From contig CM072801.1 of NCBI GenBank assembly GCA_037013495.1, positions 71,781,816-71,845,815 of the forward strand: DNA of 64,000 nucleotides. The letters are read 5' to 3'. Below, piece after piece: positions 13,276 through 25,700 of this stretch (positions within the stretch are counted from its first letter, which is position 1; each line of letters begins with the position of its first letter). This DNA comes from Hippophae tibetana (taxonomy: Eukaryota > Streptophyta > Magnoliopsida > Rosales > Elaeagnaceae). The notes beneath the pieces were generated by a model, which was not told where the DNA came from, did not search any database, and worked only from the letters and a program-made list of their open reading frames with translations. The translations under genes and the position numbers were made by a program.

Positions 13276-14490
13276 CATTATTGTGTTCAATCTATCTATG
13301 TTTTTGAAAAAAACAAGAAAGTTACTACAGTTCACAATTTCAAAACAAAAAGAAGTTATCAATTGGGGTTGAAACTATAAACTTTCATAACTTTTGACTC
13401 GTATATCGAAACGACTATTATAATATATCAAATCGAAACATGTTTCCATACATAAAAAACACACTATAGCAGTAGTTTTTCTATTCTCATATTTTAACTC
13501 AGATTCCATCGTTTACACTACTTATAGACGTCTTAAAATTTGGTCGCACCCTATTACCTTTTTTTGTGTTCTTGTTCTTTCGGATACCAATTCTATCATC
13601 TTAATCATATTTTAAGCAATTCAACCTTTCTTATTCTTTGTGTTCTTAGGTACATATGTTGTCCGCGAAAAGGATTTGCATTGTTTGGTATCATAGCCTT
13701 GGTTGTTGAAAATGGTTTATCTATATTTTTTTATCTACTTTTTGAATTTTATAATTATAAAAATATGTTGTTTGATTGTTTTCTACTTTCTTCAGTCAGA
13801 TATCCGAAAAAAGAATCAAATTGTGTCCTTAAAGTCGAGTGTTTTTTTTTCAAATTTCTTGTCATTCTTTTCCTATTTGGATTTCATTTCGTAGCTTTCA
13901 TTAGTTTCACGGTATTTTTTTCTCGTTATTTCATTTTTTTGTTCAACCTATCTATGTTTTTGAAAAAAACAATAAAGTTACTACAGTTCACAATTTCAAA
14001 ACAAGCAGAAGTTATCAATTGGGGTTGAAACTATAAACTATCATAAATTTTGACTCGTATATCGAAACGACTATTATTATATATCAAATCGAAACATGTT
14101 TCCATACATAAAAAACACACTATAGCAGTAGTTTTTCTATTCTCATATTTTAACCTAGATTCCATCGTTTACACTACTTATAGACGTCTTAAAATTTGGT
14201 CGCACCCTATTACCTTTTTTTGTGTTCTTGTTCTTTCCAATTCCAATTCTATCATCTTAACCATGTTTTAAGCAATTCAACCTTTCTTATTCTTTGTATT
14301 CATAGGTACATATGTTGTTTGCGAAAAGGATTTGCATTGTTTGGTATCATAGCCTTGGTTGCTGAAAATGGTTTATCTATCGTTATTTATCTATTTTGTG
14401 AATTTTAGATTTTTAAAAATTTGTGCTTTGATTGTTTTCTGCTTTCTTAAGTCAGATATAAGAAAAAAGAATTAAATTGTGTCCTTAAAG
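12885..14490. repeat. Partial copy of the 8-unit higher-order repeat (B-G-Q)
   Basis: Units 12885 (B), 13540 (G) and 14196 (Q) have the same order and nearly the same sequence as 17467/18122/18778 and 22705/23360/24016. The copy stops inside the Q unit where the 3275-bp duplication junction lies. At 13003 it has TGTTTTTCGCG, which is shared with 22823 but not with 17585. The three copies therefore do not form a simple tree. Confidence 0.85.
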
Positions 14491-14499
14491 TGGAGTGTT

Positions 14500-16550
14500 T
14501 TCTTTCAATTTTGTTGTCATTCTTTTCCTATTTGGATTTCATTTCGTAGATTTCCTTAGTTTCACGGTATTTTTTTATCGTTATTTCATTATTCTGTTCA
14601 ATCTATCTATATTTTTGAAAGAAACACGAAAGTTACTGCAGTTCACAATTTCAAAACAAAAAGAAGTTATCAATTGGGGTTAAAACTGTAAACTGTTATA
14701 ACTTTATACTCGTATATCGAAATGACTATTATAATATTTTAAATTGAAGCATGTTTCAATACATAAAAAACACACTATAGTAGTAGTTTTTCTATTCTCA
14801 TATTTTAACCATGATTGCATGGTTTACACTACTTATAGACATCTTAAAATTTGGTCGTACCCTATTTTCTTTTTTTGTGTTCTTGTTCTTTCGAATTCCA
14901 ATTCTATCATCTTAATCATGTTTTAAGCAATTCAACCTTTCTTATTCTTTGTGTTCCTAGGTACATATGTTGTCCGGGAAAAGGATTTGCATTGTTTGGT
15001 ATCATAGCCTTGGTTGCTGAAAATGGTTTATCTATATTTATTTATCTATTTTTTGAATTTTAGAATTATAAAAATTTGTCGTTTGATTGTTTTCTACTTT
15101 CTTAAGTCATATATCAGAAAAAAGAATTAAATTTTTGTCCTTAAAGTCGAGTGTTTTCTTTCAATTTTGTTGTCATTCTTTTCCTATTTGGATTTCATTT
15201 CGTAGCTTTCCTTAGTTTCACGGTATTTTTTTCTCGTTATTTCATTTTTTTGTTCAACCTATCTATGTTTTTGAAAAAAAACAAGAAAGTTACTACAGTT
15301 CACAATTTCAAAACAAAAAGAAGTTATCAATTGGGGTTGAAACTATAACCTTTCATATCTTTTGACTCGTATATCGAAACGACTATTATAATATATCAAA
15401 TCGAAACATGTTTCCATACACAAAAGCACACTATAGCAGTAGTTTTTCTATTCTCATATTTTAACCTAGATTCCATCGTTTACACTACTTATAGACGTCT
15501 TAAAATTTGGTCGCACCCTATTACCTTTTTTTGTGTTCTTGTTCTTTCGAATTCCAATTCTATCATCTTAACCATGTTTTAAGCAATTCAACCTTTCTTA
15601 TTCTTTGTATTCATAGGTACATATGTTGTTCGCGAAAAGGATTTGCATTGTTTGGTATCATAGCCTTGGTTGCTGAAAATGGTTTATCTATCGTTATTTA
15701 TCTATTTTTTGAATTTTATATTTATAAAAATTTGTGCTTTGATTGTTTTCTGCTTTCTTCAGTCAGATATCACGAAAAAAGAATTAAATTGTGTCCTTCA
15801 AGTGGACTATTTTCTTTCAATTTTGTTGTCATTCTCCTATTTGGATTTCATTTCGTAGATTTCCTTAGTTTCACGGTATTTTTTTCTCGTTATTTCATTA
15901 TTGTGTTCAATCTATCTATGTTTTTGAAAGAAACAAGAAAGTTACTACAGTTCACAATTTCAAAACAAAAAGAAGTTATCAATTGGGGTTAAAACTGTAA
16001 ACTGTTATAATTTTATACTCGTATATCGAAATGACTATTATAATATTTTAAATTGAAGCATGTTTCGATACATAAAAAACACACTATAGTAGTAGTTTTT
16101 CTATTCTCATATTTTAACCATGATTGCATGGTTTACACTATTTATAGACGTCTTAAAATTTGGTCGTACCCTATTTCCTTTTTTTGTGTTCTTGTTCTTT
16201 CCAATTCCAATTCTATCATCTTAACATGTTTTAAGCAATTCAACCATTCTTATTCTTTGTGTTCCTAGGTACATATGTTGTTCGCGAAAAGGATTTGCAT
16301 TGTTTGGTATCATAGCCTTTGTTGTTGAAAATGGTTTATCTATCGTTATTTATCTATTTTGTGAATTTTAGATTTTTAAAAATTTGAGCTTTGATTGTTT
16401 TCTGCTTTCTTAAGTCAGATATCACGAAAAAAGAATTAAATTGTGTCCTTCAAGTGGACTGTTTTCTTTCAATTTTGTTGTCATTCTTTTCCTATTTGGA
16501 TTTCATTTCGTAGATTTCCTTAGTTTCACGGTATTTTTTTCTCGTTATTT
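14500..16550. repeat. Copy 2 of the 3275-bp-spaced duplication
   Basis: This is the partner of 11225-13275. The match starts just after the block AAAGTGGAGTG at 14487-14497, which joins an AAAGTCGAGTG-type left half to an AGTGGACT-type right half and looks like the exchange point. It ends near 16550, where this copy changes to CATTTTTTTGTTCAACC while the partner keeps CATTATTGTGTTCAATC. Private changes in this copy include CACTATTTATAG near 16138 and GCCTTTGTTGTTG near 16316. Confidence 0.88.
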
Positions 16551-16813
16551 CATTTTTTTGTTCAACCTATCTATGTTTTTGAAAAAAACAAGAAAGTTAC
16601 TACAGTTCACAATTTCAAAACAAAAAGAAGTTATCAATTGGGGTTGAAACTATAACCTTTCATATCTTTTGACTCGTATATCGAAACGACTATTATAATA
16701 TATCAAATCGAAACATGTTTCCATACACAAAAGCACACTATAGCAGTAGTTTTTCTATTCTCATATTTTAACCTAGATTCCATCGTTTACACTACTTATA
16801 GACGTCTTAAAAT

Positions 16814-17466
16814 TTGGTCGCACCCTATTACCTTTTTTTGTGTTCTTGTTCTTTCGAATTCCAATTCTATCATCTTAACCATGTTTTAAGCAATTCAACC
16901 TTTCTTATTCTTTGTATTCATAGGTACATATGTTGTTCGCGAAAAGGATTTGCATTGTTTGGTATCATAGCCTTGGTTGCTGAAAATGGTTTATCTATCG
17001 TTATTTATCTATTTTTTGAATTTTATATTTATAAAAATTTGTGCTTTGATTGTTTTCTGCTTTCTTCAGTCAGATATCACGAAAAAAGAATTAAATTGTG
17101 TCCTTCAAGTGGACTATTTTCTTTCAATTTTGTTGTCATTCTCCTATTTGGATTTCATTTCGTAGATTTCCTTAGTTTCACCGTATTTTTTTCTCGTTAT
17201 TTCATTATTGTGTTCAATCTATCTATGTTTTTGAAAGAAACAAGAAAGTTACTACAGTTCACAATTTCAAAACAAAAAGAAGTTATCAATTGGGGTTAAA
17301 ACTGTAAACTGTTATAATTTTATACTCGTATATCGAAATGACTATTATAATATTTTAAATTGAAGCATGTTTCGATACATAAAAAACACACTATAGTAGT
17401 AGTTTTTCTATTCTCATATTTTAACCATGATTGCATGGTTTACACTACTTATAGACGTCTTAAAAT
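16814..17466. repeat. Type A satellite unit (653 bp)
   Basis: This unit has all A markers: TCGCACC head, TCGAATTCC, CCATGTTTT, TGTATTCATAGG, TTGTTCGCG, GAATTTTATATTTATAAAA (TAT in place of TAG), TTCAGTCAGATATCACG, CAAGTGGACTATT and the 3-bp deletion CATTCTCCTATTTGG. It ends with an alpha tail. Other A units start at 12232, 15507, 20744, 22052, 25982, 27290, 28596, 29903, 33177, 34485, 35792, 37099, 38405, 39712, 42327 and 45597. Two B/A chimeras bring the total carrying the 3-bp deletion to 19. Confidence 0.93.
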
Positions 17467-20400
17467 TTGGTCGTACCCTATTTCCTTTTTTTGTGTTCTT
17501 GTTCTTTCCAATTCCAATTCTATCATCTTAACATGTTTTAAGCAATTCAACCATTCTTATTCTTTGTGTTCCTAGGTACATATGTTGTTCGCGAAAAGGA
17601 TTTGCATTGTTTGGTATCATAGCCTTGGTTGCTGAAAATGGTTTATCTATCGTTATTTATCTATTTTGTGAATTTTATATTTTTAAAAATTTGAGCTTTG
17701 ATTGTTTTCTGCTTTCTTAAGTCAGATATCACGAAAAAAGAATTAAATTGTGTCCTTCAAGTGGACTGTTTTCTTTCAATTTTGTTGTCATTCTTTTCCT
17801 ATTTGGATTTCATTTCGGAGATTTCCTTAGTTTCACGGTATTTTTTTCTCGTTATTTCATTATTGTGTTCAATCTATCTATGTTTTTGAAAAAAACAAGA
17901 AAGTTACTACAGTTCACAATTTCAAAACAAAAAGAAGTTATCAATTGGGGTTGAAACTATAAACTTTCATAACTTTTGACTCGTATATCGAAACGACTAT
18001 TATAATATATCAAATCGAAACATGTTTCCATACATAAAAAACACACTATAGCAGTAGTTTTTCTATTCTCATATTTTAACCCAGATTCCATCGTTTACAC
18101 TACTTATAGACGTCTTAAAATTTGGTCGCACCCTATTACCTTTTTTTGTGTTCTTGTTCTTTCGGATACCAATTCTATCATCTTAATCATATTTTAAGCA
18201 ATTCAACCTTTCTTATTCTTTGTGTTCTTAGGTACATATGTTGTCCGCGAAAAGGATTTGCATTGTTTGGTATCATAGCCTTGGTTGTTGAAAATGGTTT
18301 ATCTATATTTTTTTATCTACTTTTTGAATTTTATAATTATAAAAATTTGTTGTTTGATTGTTTTCTACTTTCTTCAGTCAGATATCCGAAAAAAGAATCA
18401 AATTGTGTCCTTAAAGTCGAGTGTTTTTTTTTCAAATTTCTTGTCATTCTTTTCCTATTTGGATTTCATTTCGTAGCTTTCATTAGTTTCACGGTATTTT
18501 TTTCTCGTTATTTCATTTTTTTGTTCAACCTATCTATGTTTTTGAAAAAAACAATAAAGTTACTACAGTTCACAATTTCAAAACAAACAGAAGTTATCAA
18601 TTGGGGTTGAAACTATAAACTATCATAAATTTTGACTCGTATATCGAAACGACTATTATTATATATCAAATCGAAACATGTTTCCATACATAAAAAACAC
18701 ACTATAGCAGTAGTTTTTCTATTCTCATATTTTAACCTAGATTCCATCGTTTACACTACTTATAGACGTCTTAAAATTTGGTCGCACCCTATTACCTTTT
18801 TTTGTGTTCTTGTTCTTTCCAATTCCAATTCTATCATCTTAACCATGTTTTAAGCAATTCAACCTTTCTTATTCTTTGTATTCATAGGTACATATGTTGT
18901 TTGCGAAAAGGATTTGCATTGTTTGGTATCATAGCCTTGGTTGCTGAAAATGGTTTATCTATCGTTATTTATCTATTTTCTGAATTTTAGATTTTTAAAA
19001 ATTTGTGCTTTGATTGTTTTCTGCTTTTTTAAGTCAGATATAAGAAAAAAGAATTAAATTGTGTCCTTAAAGTCGAGTGTTTTCTTTCAATTTTGTTGTC
19101 ATTCTTTTCCTATTTGGATTTCATTTCGTAGATTTCCTTAGTTTCACGGTATTTTTTTCTCGTTATTTCATTTTTTTGTTCAACCTATCTATGTTTTTGA
19201 AAAAAAACAAGAAAGTTACTACAGTTCACAATTTCAAAACAAAAAGAAGTTATCAATTGGGGTTGAAACTATAAACTTTCATAACTTTTGACTCTTATAT
19301 CGAAACGACTTTTATAATATATCAAATCGAAACATGTTTCCATACATAAAAAACACACTATAGCAGTAGTTTTTCTATTCTCATATTTTAACCCAGATTC
19401 CATCGTTTACACTACTTATAGACGTCTTAAAATTTTGTCGCACCCTATTACCTTTTTTGTGTTCTTGTTCTTTCGGATACCAATTCTATCATCTTAATCA
19501 TATTTTAAGCAATTCAACCTTTCTTATTCTTTGTGTTCCTAGGTACATATGTTGTCCGCGAAAAGGATTTGCATTGTTTGGTATCATAGCCTTGGTTGCT
19601 GAAAATGGTTTATCTATATTTATTTATCTACTTTTTGAATTTTAGAATTATAAAAATTTGTCGTTTGATTGTTTTCTACTTTCTTAAGTCAGATATCAGA
19701 AAAAAAAAAATTAAATTGCGTCCTTAAAGTCGAGTGTTTTCTTTCAATTTTGTTGTCATTGTTTTCCTATTTAGATTTCATTTCGTAGCTTTCCTTAGTT
19801 TCACGGTATTTTTTTCTCGTTATTTCATTTTTGTGTTCAACCTATCTATGTTTTTGAAAAAAACAAGAAAGTTACTACAGTTCACAATTTCAAAACAAAA
19901 AGAAGTTATCAATTGGGGTTGAAACTATAAACTGTTATAACTTTTGACTCGTATATCGAAACGACTATTATTATATATCAAATCGAAACATGTTTCCATA
20001 CATAAAAAACACACTATAGCAGTAGTTTTTCTATTCTCATATTTTTACGTAGATTCCATCGTTTACACTACTTATAGAAGTCTTAAAATTTGGTCGCACC
20101 CTATTACCTTTCTTTGTGTTCTTGTTCTTTCGAATTCCAATTCTATCATCTTAACCATGTTTTAAGCAATTCAACCTTTCTTATTCTTTGTATCCATAGG
20201 TACATATGTTGTTCGCGAAAAGGATTTGCATTGTTTGGTATCATAGCCTTGGTTGCTGAAAATGGTTTATCTATCGTTATTTATCTATTTTGTGAATTTT
20301 AGATTTTTAAAAATTTGTGCTTTGATTGTTCTCTGCTTTCTTAAGTCAGATATCACGAAAAAGAATTAAATTGTGTCCTTCAAGTGGACTGTTTTCTTTC

Positions 20401-22704
20401 AATTTTGTTGTCATTCTTTTCCTATTTGGATTTCATTTCGTAGATTTCCTTAGTTTCACGGTATTTGTTTCTCGTTATTTCATTATTGTGTTCAATCTAT
20501 CTATGTTTTTGAAAGAAACAAGAAAGTTACTGCAGTTCACAATTTCAAAACAAAAAGAAGTTATCAATTGGGGTTGAAACTATAACCTTTCATATCTTTT
20601 GACTCGTATATCGAAACGACTATTATAATATATCAAATCGAAACATGTTTCCATACACAAAAGCACACTATAGCAGTAGTTTTTCTATTCTCATATTTTA
20701 ACCTAGATTCCATCATTTACACTACTTATAGACGTCTTAAAATTTGGTCGCACCCTATTACCTTTTTTTGTGTTCTTGTTCTTTCGAATTCCAATTCTAT
20801 CATCTTAACCATGTTTTAAGCAATTCAACCTTTCTTATTCTTTGTATTCATAGGTACATATGTTGTTCGCGAAAAGGATTTGCATTGTTTGGTATCATAG
20901 CCTTGGTTGCTGAAAATGGTTTATCTATCGTTATTTATCTATTTTTTGAATTTTATATTTATAAAAATTTGTGCTTTGATTGTTTTCTGCTTTCTTCAGT
21001 CAGATATCACGAAAAAAGAATTAAATTGTGTCCTTCAAGTGGACTATTTTCTTTCAATTTTGTTGTCATTCTCCTATTTGGATTTCATTTCGTAGATTTC
21101 CTTAGTTTCACGGTATTTTTTTCTCGTTATTTCATTTTTTTGTTCAACCTATCTATGTTTTTGAAAAAAACAATAAAGTTACTACAGTTCACAATTTCAA
21201 AACAAACAGAAGTTATCAATTGGGGTTGAAACTATAAACTATCATAACTTTTGACTCGTATATCGAAACGACTATTATTATATATCAAATCGAAACATGT
21301 TTCCATACATAAAAAACACACTATAGCAGTAGTTTTTCTATTCTCATATTTTAACCTAGATTCCATCGTTTACACTACTTATAGACGTCTTAAAATTTGG
21401 TCGCACCCTATTACCTTTTTTTGTGTTCTTGTTCTTTCGAATTCCAATTCTATCATCTTAACCATGTTTTAAGCAATTCAACCTTTATTATTCTTTGTAT
21501 TCATAGGTACATATGTTGTTCGCGAAAAGGATTTGCATTGTTTGGTATCATAGCCTTGGTTGTTGAAAATGGTTTATCTATCGTTATTTATCTATTTTGT
21601 GAATTTTAGATTTTTAAAAATTTGTGCTTTGATTGTTTTCTGCTTTCTTAAGTCAGATATAAGAAAAAAGAATTAAATTGTGTCCTTAAAGTCGAGTGTT
21701 TTCTTTCAATTTTGTTGTCATTCTTTTCCTATTTGGATTTCATTTCGTAGCTTTCCTTAGTTTCACGGTATTTTTTTCTCGTTATTTCATTTTTTTGTTC
21801 AACCTATCTATGTTTTTGAAAAAAAACAAGAAAGTTACTACAGTTCACAATTTCAAAACAAAAAGAAGTTATCAATTGGGGTTGAAACTATAACCTTTCA
21901 TATCTTTTGACTCGTATATCGAAACGACTATTATAATATATCAAATCGAAACATGTTTCCATACACAAAAGCACACTATAGCAGTAGTTTTTCTATTCTC
22001 ATATTTTAACCTAGATTCCATCGTTTACACTACTTATAGACGTCTTAAAATTTGGTCGCACCCTATTACCTTTTTTTGTGTTCTTGTTCTTTCGAATTCC
22101 AATTCTATCATCTTAACCATGTTTTAAGCAATTCAACCTTTCTTATTCTTTGTATTCATAGGTACATATGTTGTTCGCGAAAAGGATTTGCATTGTTTGG
22201 TATCATAGCCTTGGTTGCTGAAAATGGTTTATCTATCGTTATTTATCTATTTTTTGAATTTTATATTTATAAAAATTTGTGCTTTGATTGTTTTCTGCTT
22301 TCTTCAGTCAGATATCACGAAAAAAGAATTAAATTGTGTCCTTCAAGTGGACTATTTTCTTTCAATTTTGTTGTCATTCTCCTATTTGGATTTCATTTCG
22401 TAGATTTCCTTAGTTTCACGGTATTTTTTTCTCGTTATTTCATTATTGTGTTCAATCTATCTATGTTTTTGAAAGAAACAAGAAAGTTACTACAGTTCAC
22501 AATTTGAAAACAAAAAGAAGTTATCAATTGGGGTTAAAACTGTAAACTGTTATAATTTTATACTCGTATATCGAAATGACTATTATAATATTTTAAATTG
22601 AAGCATGTTTCGATACATAAAAAACACACTATAGTAGTAGTTTTTCTATTCTCATATTTTAACCATGATTGCATGGTTTACACTACTTATAGACGTCTTA
22701 AAAT
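17467..22704. repeat. 8-unit higher-order repeat, copy 1 (B-G-Q-G'-E-A-E-A, 5238 bp)
   Basis: Unit starts are 17467 (B), 18122 (G), 18778 (Q), 19434 (G'), 20090 (E), 20744 (A), 21397 (E) and 22052 (A). Every unit matches the next copy at an offset of exactly 5238 bp. Shared rare variants include CATTTCGGAG near 17812 and 23050, TATCCATAGG in the E unit, TTTTTACGTAG before it, and GACTTTTATAATA near 19307 and 24545. By eye I found only a handful of differences, for example A at 19982 against G at 25220. Confidence 0.95.
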
Positions 22705-25700
22705 TTGGTCGTACCCTATTTCCTTTTTTTGTGTTCTTGTTCTTTCCAATTCCAATTCTATCATCTTAACATGTTTTAAGCAATTCAACCATTCTTATTC
22801 TTTGTGTTCCTAGGTACATATGTTTTTCGCGAAAAGGATTTGCATTGTTTGGTATCATAGCCTTGGTTGCTGAAAATGGTTTATCTATCGTTATTTATCT
22901 ATTTTGTGAATTTTATATTTTTAAAAATTTGAGCTTTGATTGTTTTCTGCTTTCTTAAGTCAGATATCACGAAAAAAGAATTAAATTGTGTCCTTCAAGT
23001 GGACTGTTTTCTTTCAATTTTGTTGTCATTCTTTTCCTATTTGGATTTCATTTCGGAGATTTCCTTAGTTTCACGGTATTTTTTTCTCGTTATTTCATTA
23101 TTGTGTTCAATCTATCTATGTTTTTGAAAAAAACAAGAAAGTTACTACAGTTCACAATTTCAAAACAAAAAGAAGTTATCAATTGGGGTTGAAACTATAA
23201 ACTTTCATAACTTTTGACTCGTATATCGAAACGACTATTATAATATATCAAATCGAAACATGTTTCCATACATAAAAAACACACTATAGCAGTAGTTTTT
23301 CTATTCTCATATTTTAACCCAGATTCCATCGTTTACACTACTTATAGACGTCTTAAAATTTGGTCGCACCCTATTACCTTTTTTTGTGTTCTTGTTCTTT
23401 CGGATACCAATTCTATCATCTTAATCATATTTTAAGCAATTCAACCTTTCTTATTCTTTGTGTTCTTAGGTACATATGTTGTCCGCGAAAAGGATTTGCA
23501 TTGTTTGGTATCATAGCCTTGGTTGTTGAAAATGGTTTATCTATATTTTTTTATCTACTTTTTGAATTTTATAATTATAAAAATTTGTTGTTTGATTGTT
23601 TTCTACTTTCTTCAGTCAGATATCCGAAAAAAGAATCAAATTGTGTCCTTAAAGTCGAGTGTTTTTTTTTCAAATTTCTTGTCATTCTTTTCCTATTTGG
23701 ATTTCATTTCGTAGCTTTCATTAGTTTCACGGTATTTTTTTCTCGTTATTTCATTTTTTTGTTCAACCTATCTATGTTTTTGAAAAAAACAATAAAGTTA
23801 CTACAGTTCACAATTTCAAAACAAACAGAAGTTATCAATTGGGGTTGAAACTATAAACTATCATAAATTTTGACTCGTATATCGAAACGACTATTATTAT
23901 ATATCAAATCGAAACATGTTTCCATACATAAAAAACACACTATAGCAGTAGTTTTTCTATTCTCATATTTTAACCTAGATTCCATCGTTTACACTACTTA
24001 TAGACGTCTTAAAATTTGGTCGCACCCTATTACCTTTTTTTGTGTTCTTGTTCTTTCCAATTCCAATTCTATCATCTTAACCATGTTTTAAGCAATTCAA
24101 CCTTTCTTATTCTTTGTATTCATAGGTACATATGTTGTTTGCGAAAAGGATTTGCATTGTTTGGTATCATAGCCTTGGTTGCTGAAAATGGTTTATCTAT
24201 CGTTATTTATCTATTTTCTGAATTTTAGATTTTTAAAAATTTGTGCTTTGATTGTTTTCTGCTTTTTTAAGTCAGATATAAGAAAAAAGAATTAAATTGT
24301 GTCCTTAAAGTCGAGTGTTTTCTTTCAATTTTGTTGTCATTCTTTTCCTATTTGGATTTCATTTCGTAGATTTCCTTAGTTTCACGGTATTTTTTTCTCG
24401 TTATTTCATTTTTTTGTTCAACCTATCTATGTTTTTGAAAAAAAACAAGAAAGTTACTACAGTTCACAATTTCAAAACAAAAAGAAGTTATCAATTGGGG
24501 TTGAAACTATAAACTTTCATAACTTTTGACTCTTATATCGAAACGACTTTTATAATATATCAAATCGAAACATGTTTCCATACATAAAAAACACACTATA
24601 GCAGTAGTTTTTCTATTCTCATATTTTAACCCAGATTCCATCGTTTACACTACTTATAGACGTCTTAAAATTTTGTCGCACCCTATTACCTTTTTTGTGT
24701 TCTTGTTCTTTCGGATACCAATTCTATCATCTTAATCATATTTTAAGCAATTCAACCTTTCTTATTCTTTGTGTTCCTAGGTACATATGTTGTCCGCGAA
24801 AAGGATTTGCATTGTTTGGTATCATAGCCTTGGTTGCTGAAAATGGTTTATCTATATTTATTTATCTACTTTTTGAATTTTAGAATTATAAAAATTTGTC
24901 GTTTGATTGTTTTCTACTTTCTTAAGTCAGATATCAGAAAAAAAAAAATTAAATTGCGTCCTTAAAGTCGAGTGTTTTCTTTCAATTTTGTTGTCATTGT
25001 TTTCCTATTTAGATTTCATTTCGTAGCTTTCCTTAGTTTCACGGTATTTTTTTCTCGTTATTTCATTTTTGTGTTCAACCTATCTATGTTTTTGAAAAAA
25101 ACAAGAAAGTTACTACAGTTCACAATTTCAAAACAAAAAGAAGTTATCAATTGGGGTTGAAACTATAAACTGTTATAACTTTTGACTCGTATATCGAAAC
25201 GACTATTATTATATATCAAGTCGAAACATGTTTCCATACATAAAAAACACACTATAGCAGTAGTTTTTCTATTCTCATATTTTTACGTAGATTCCATCGT
25301 TTACACTACTTATAGAAGTCTTAAAATTTGGTCGCACCCTATTACCTTTCTTTGTGTTCTTGTTCTTTCGAATTCCAATTCTATCATCTTAACCATGTTT
25401 TAAGCAATTCAACCTTTCTTATTCTTTGTATCCATAGGTACATATGTTGTTCGCGAAAAGGATTTGCATTGTTTGGTATCATAGCCTTGGTTGCTGAAAA
25501 TGGTTTATCTATCGTTATTTATCTATTTTGTGAATTTTAGATTTTTAAAAATTTGTGCTTTGATTGTTCTCTGCTTTCTTAAGTCAGATATCACGAAAAA
25601 GAATTAAATTGTGTCCTTCAAGTGGACTGTTTTCTTTCAATTTTGTTGTCATTCTTTTCCTATTTGGATTTCATTTCGTAGATTTCCTTAGTTTCACGGT

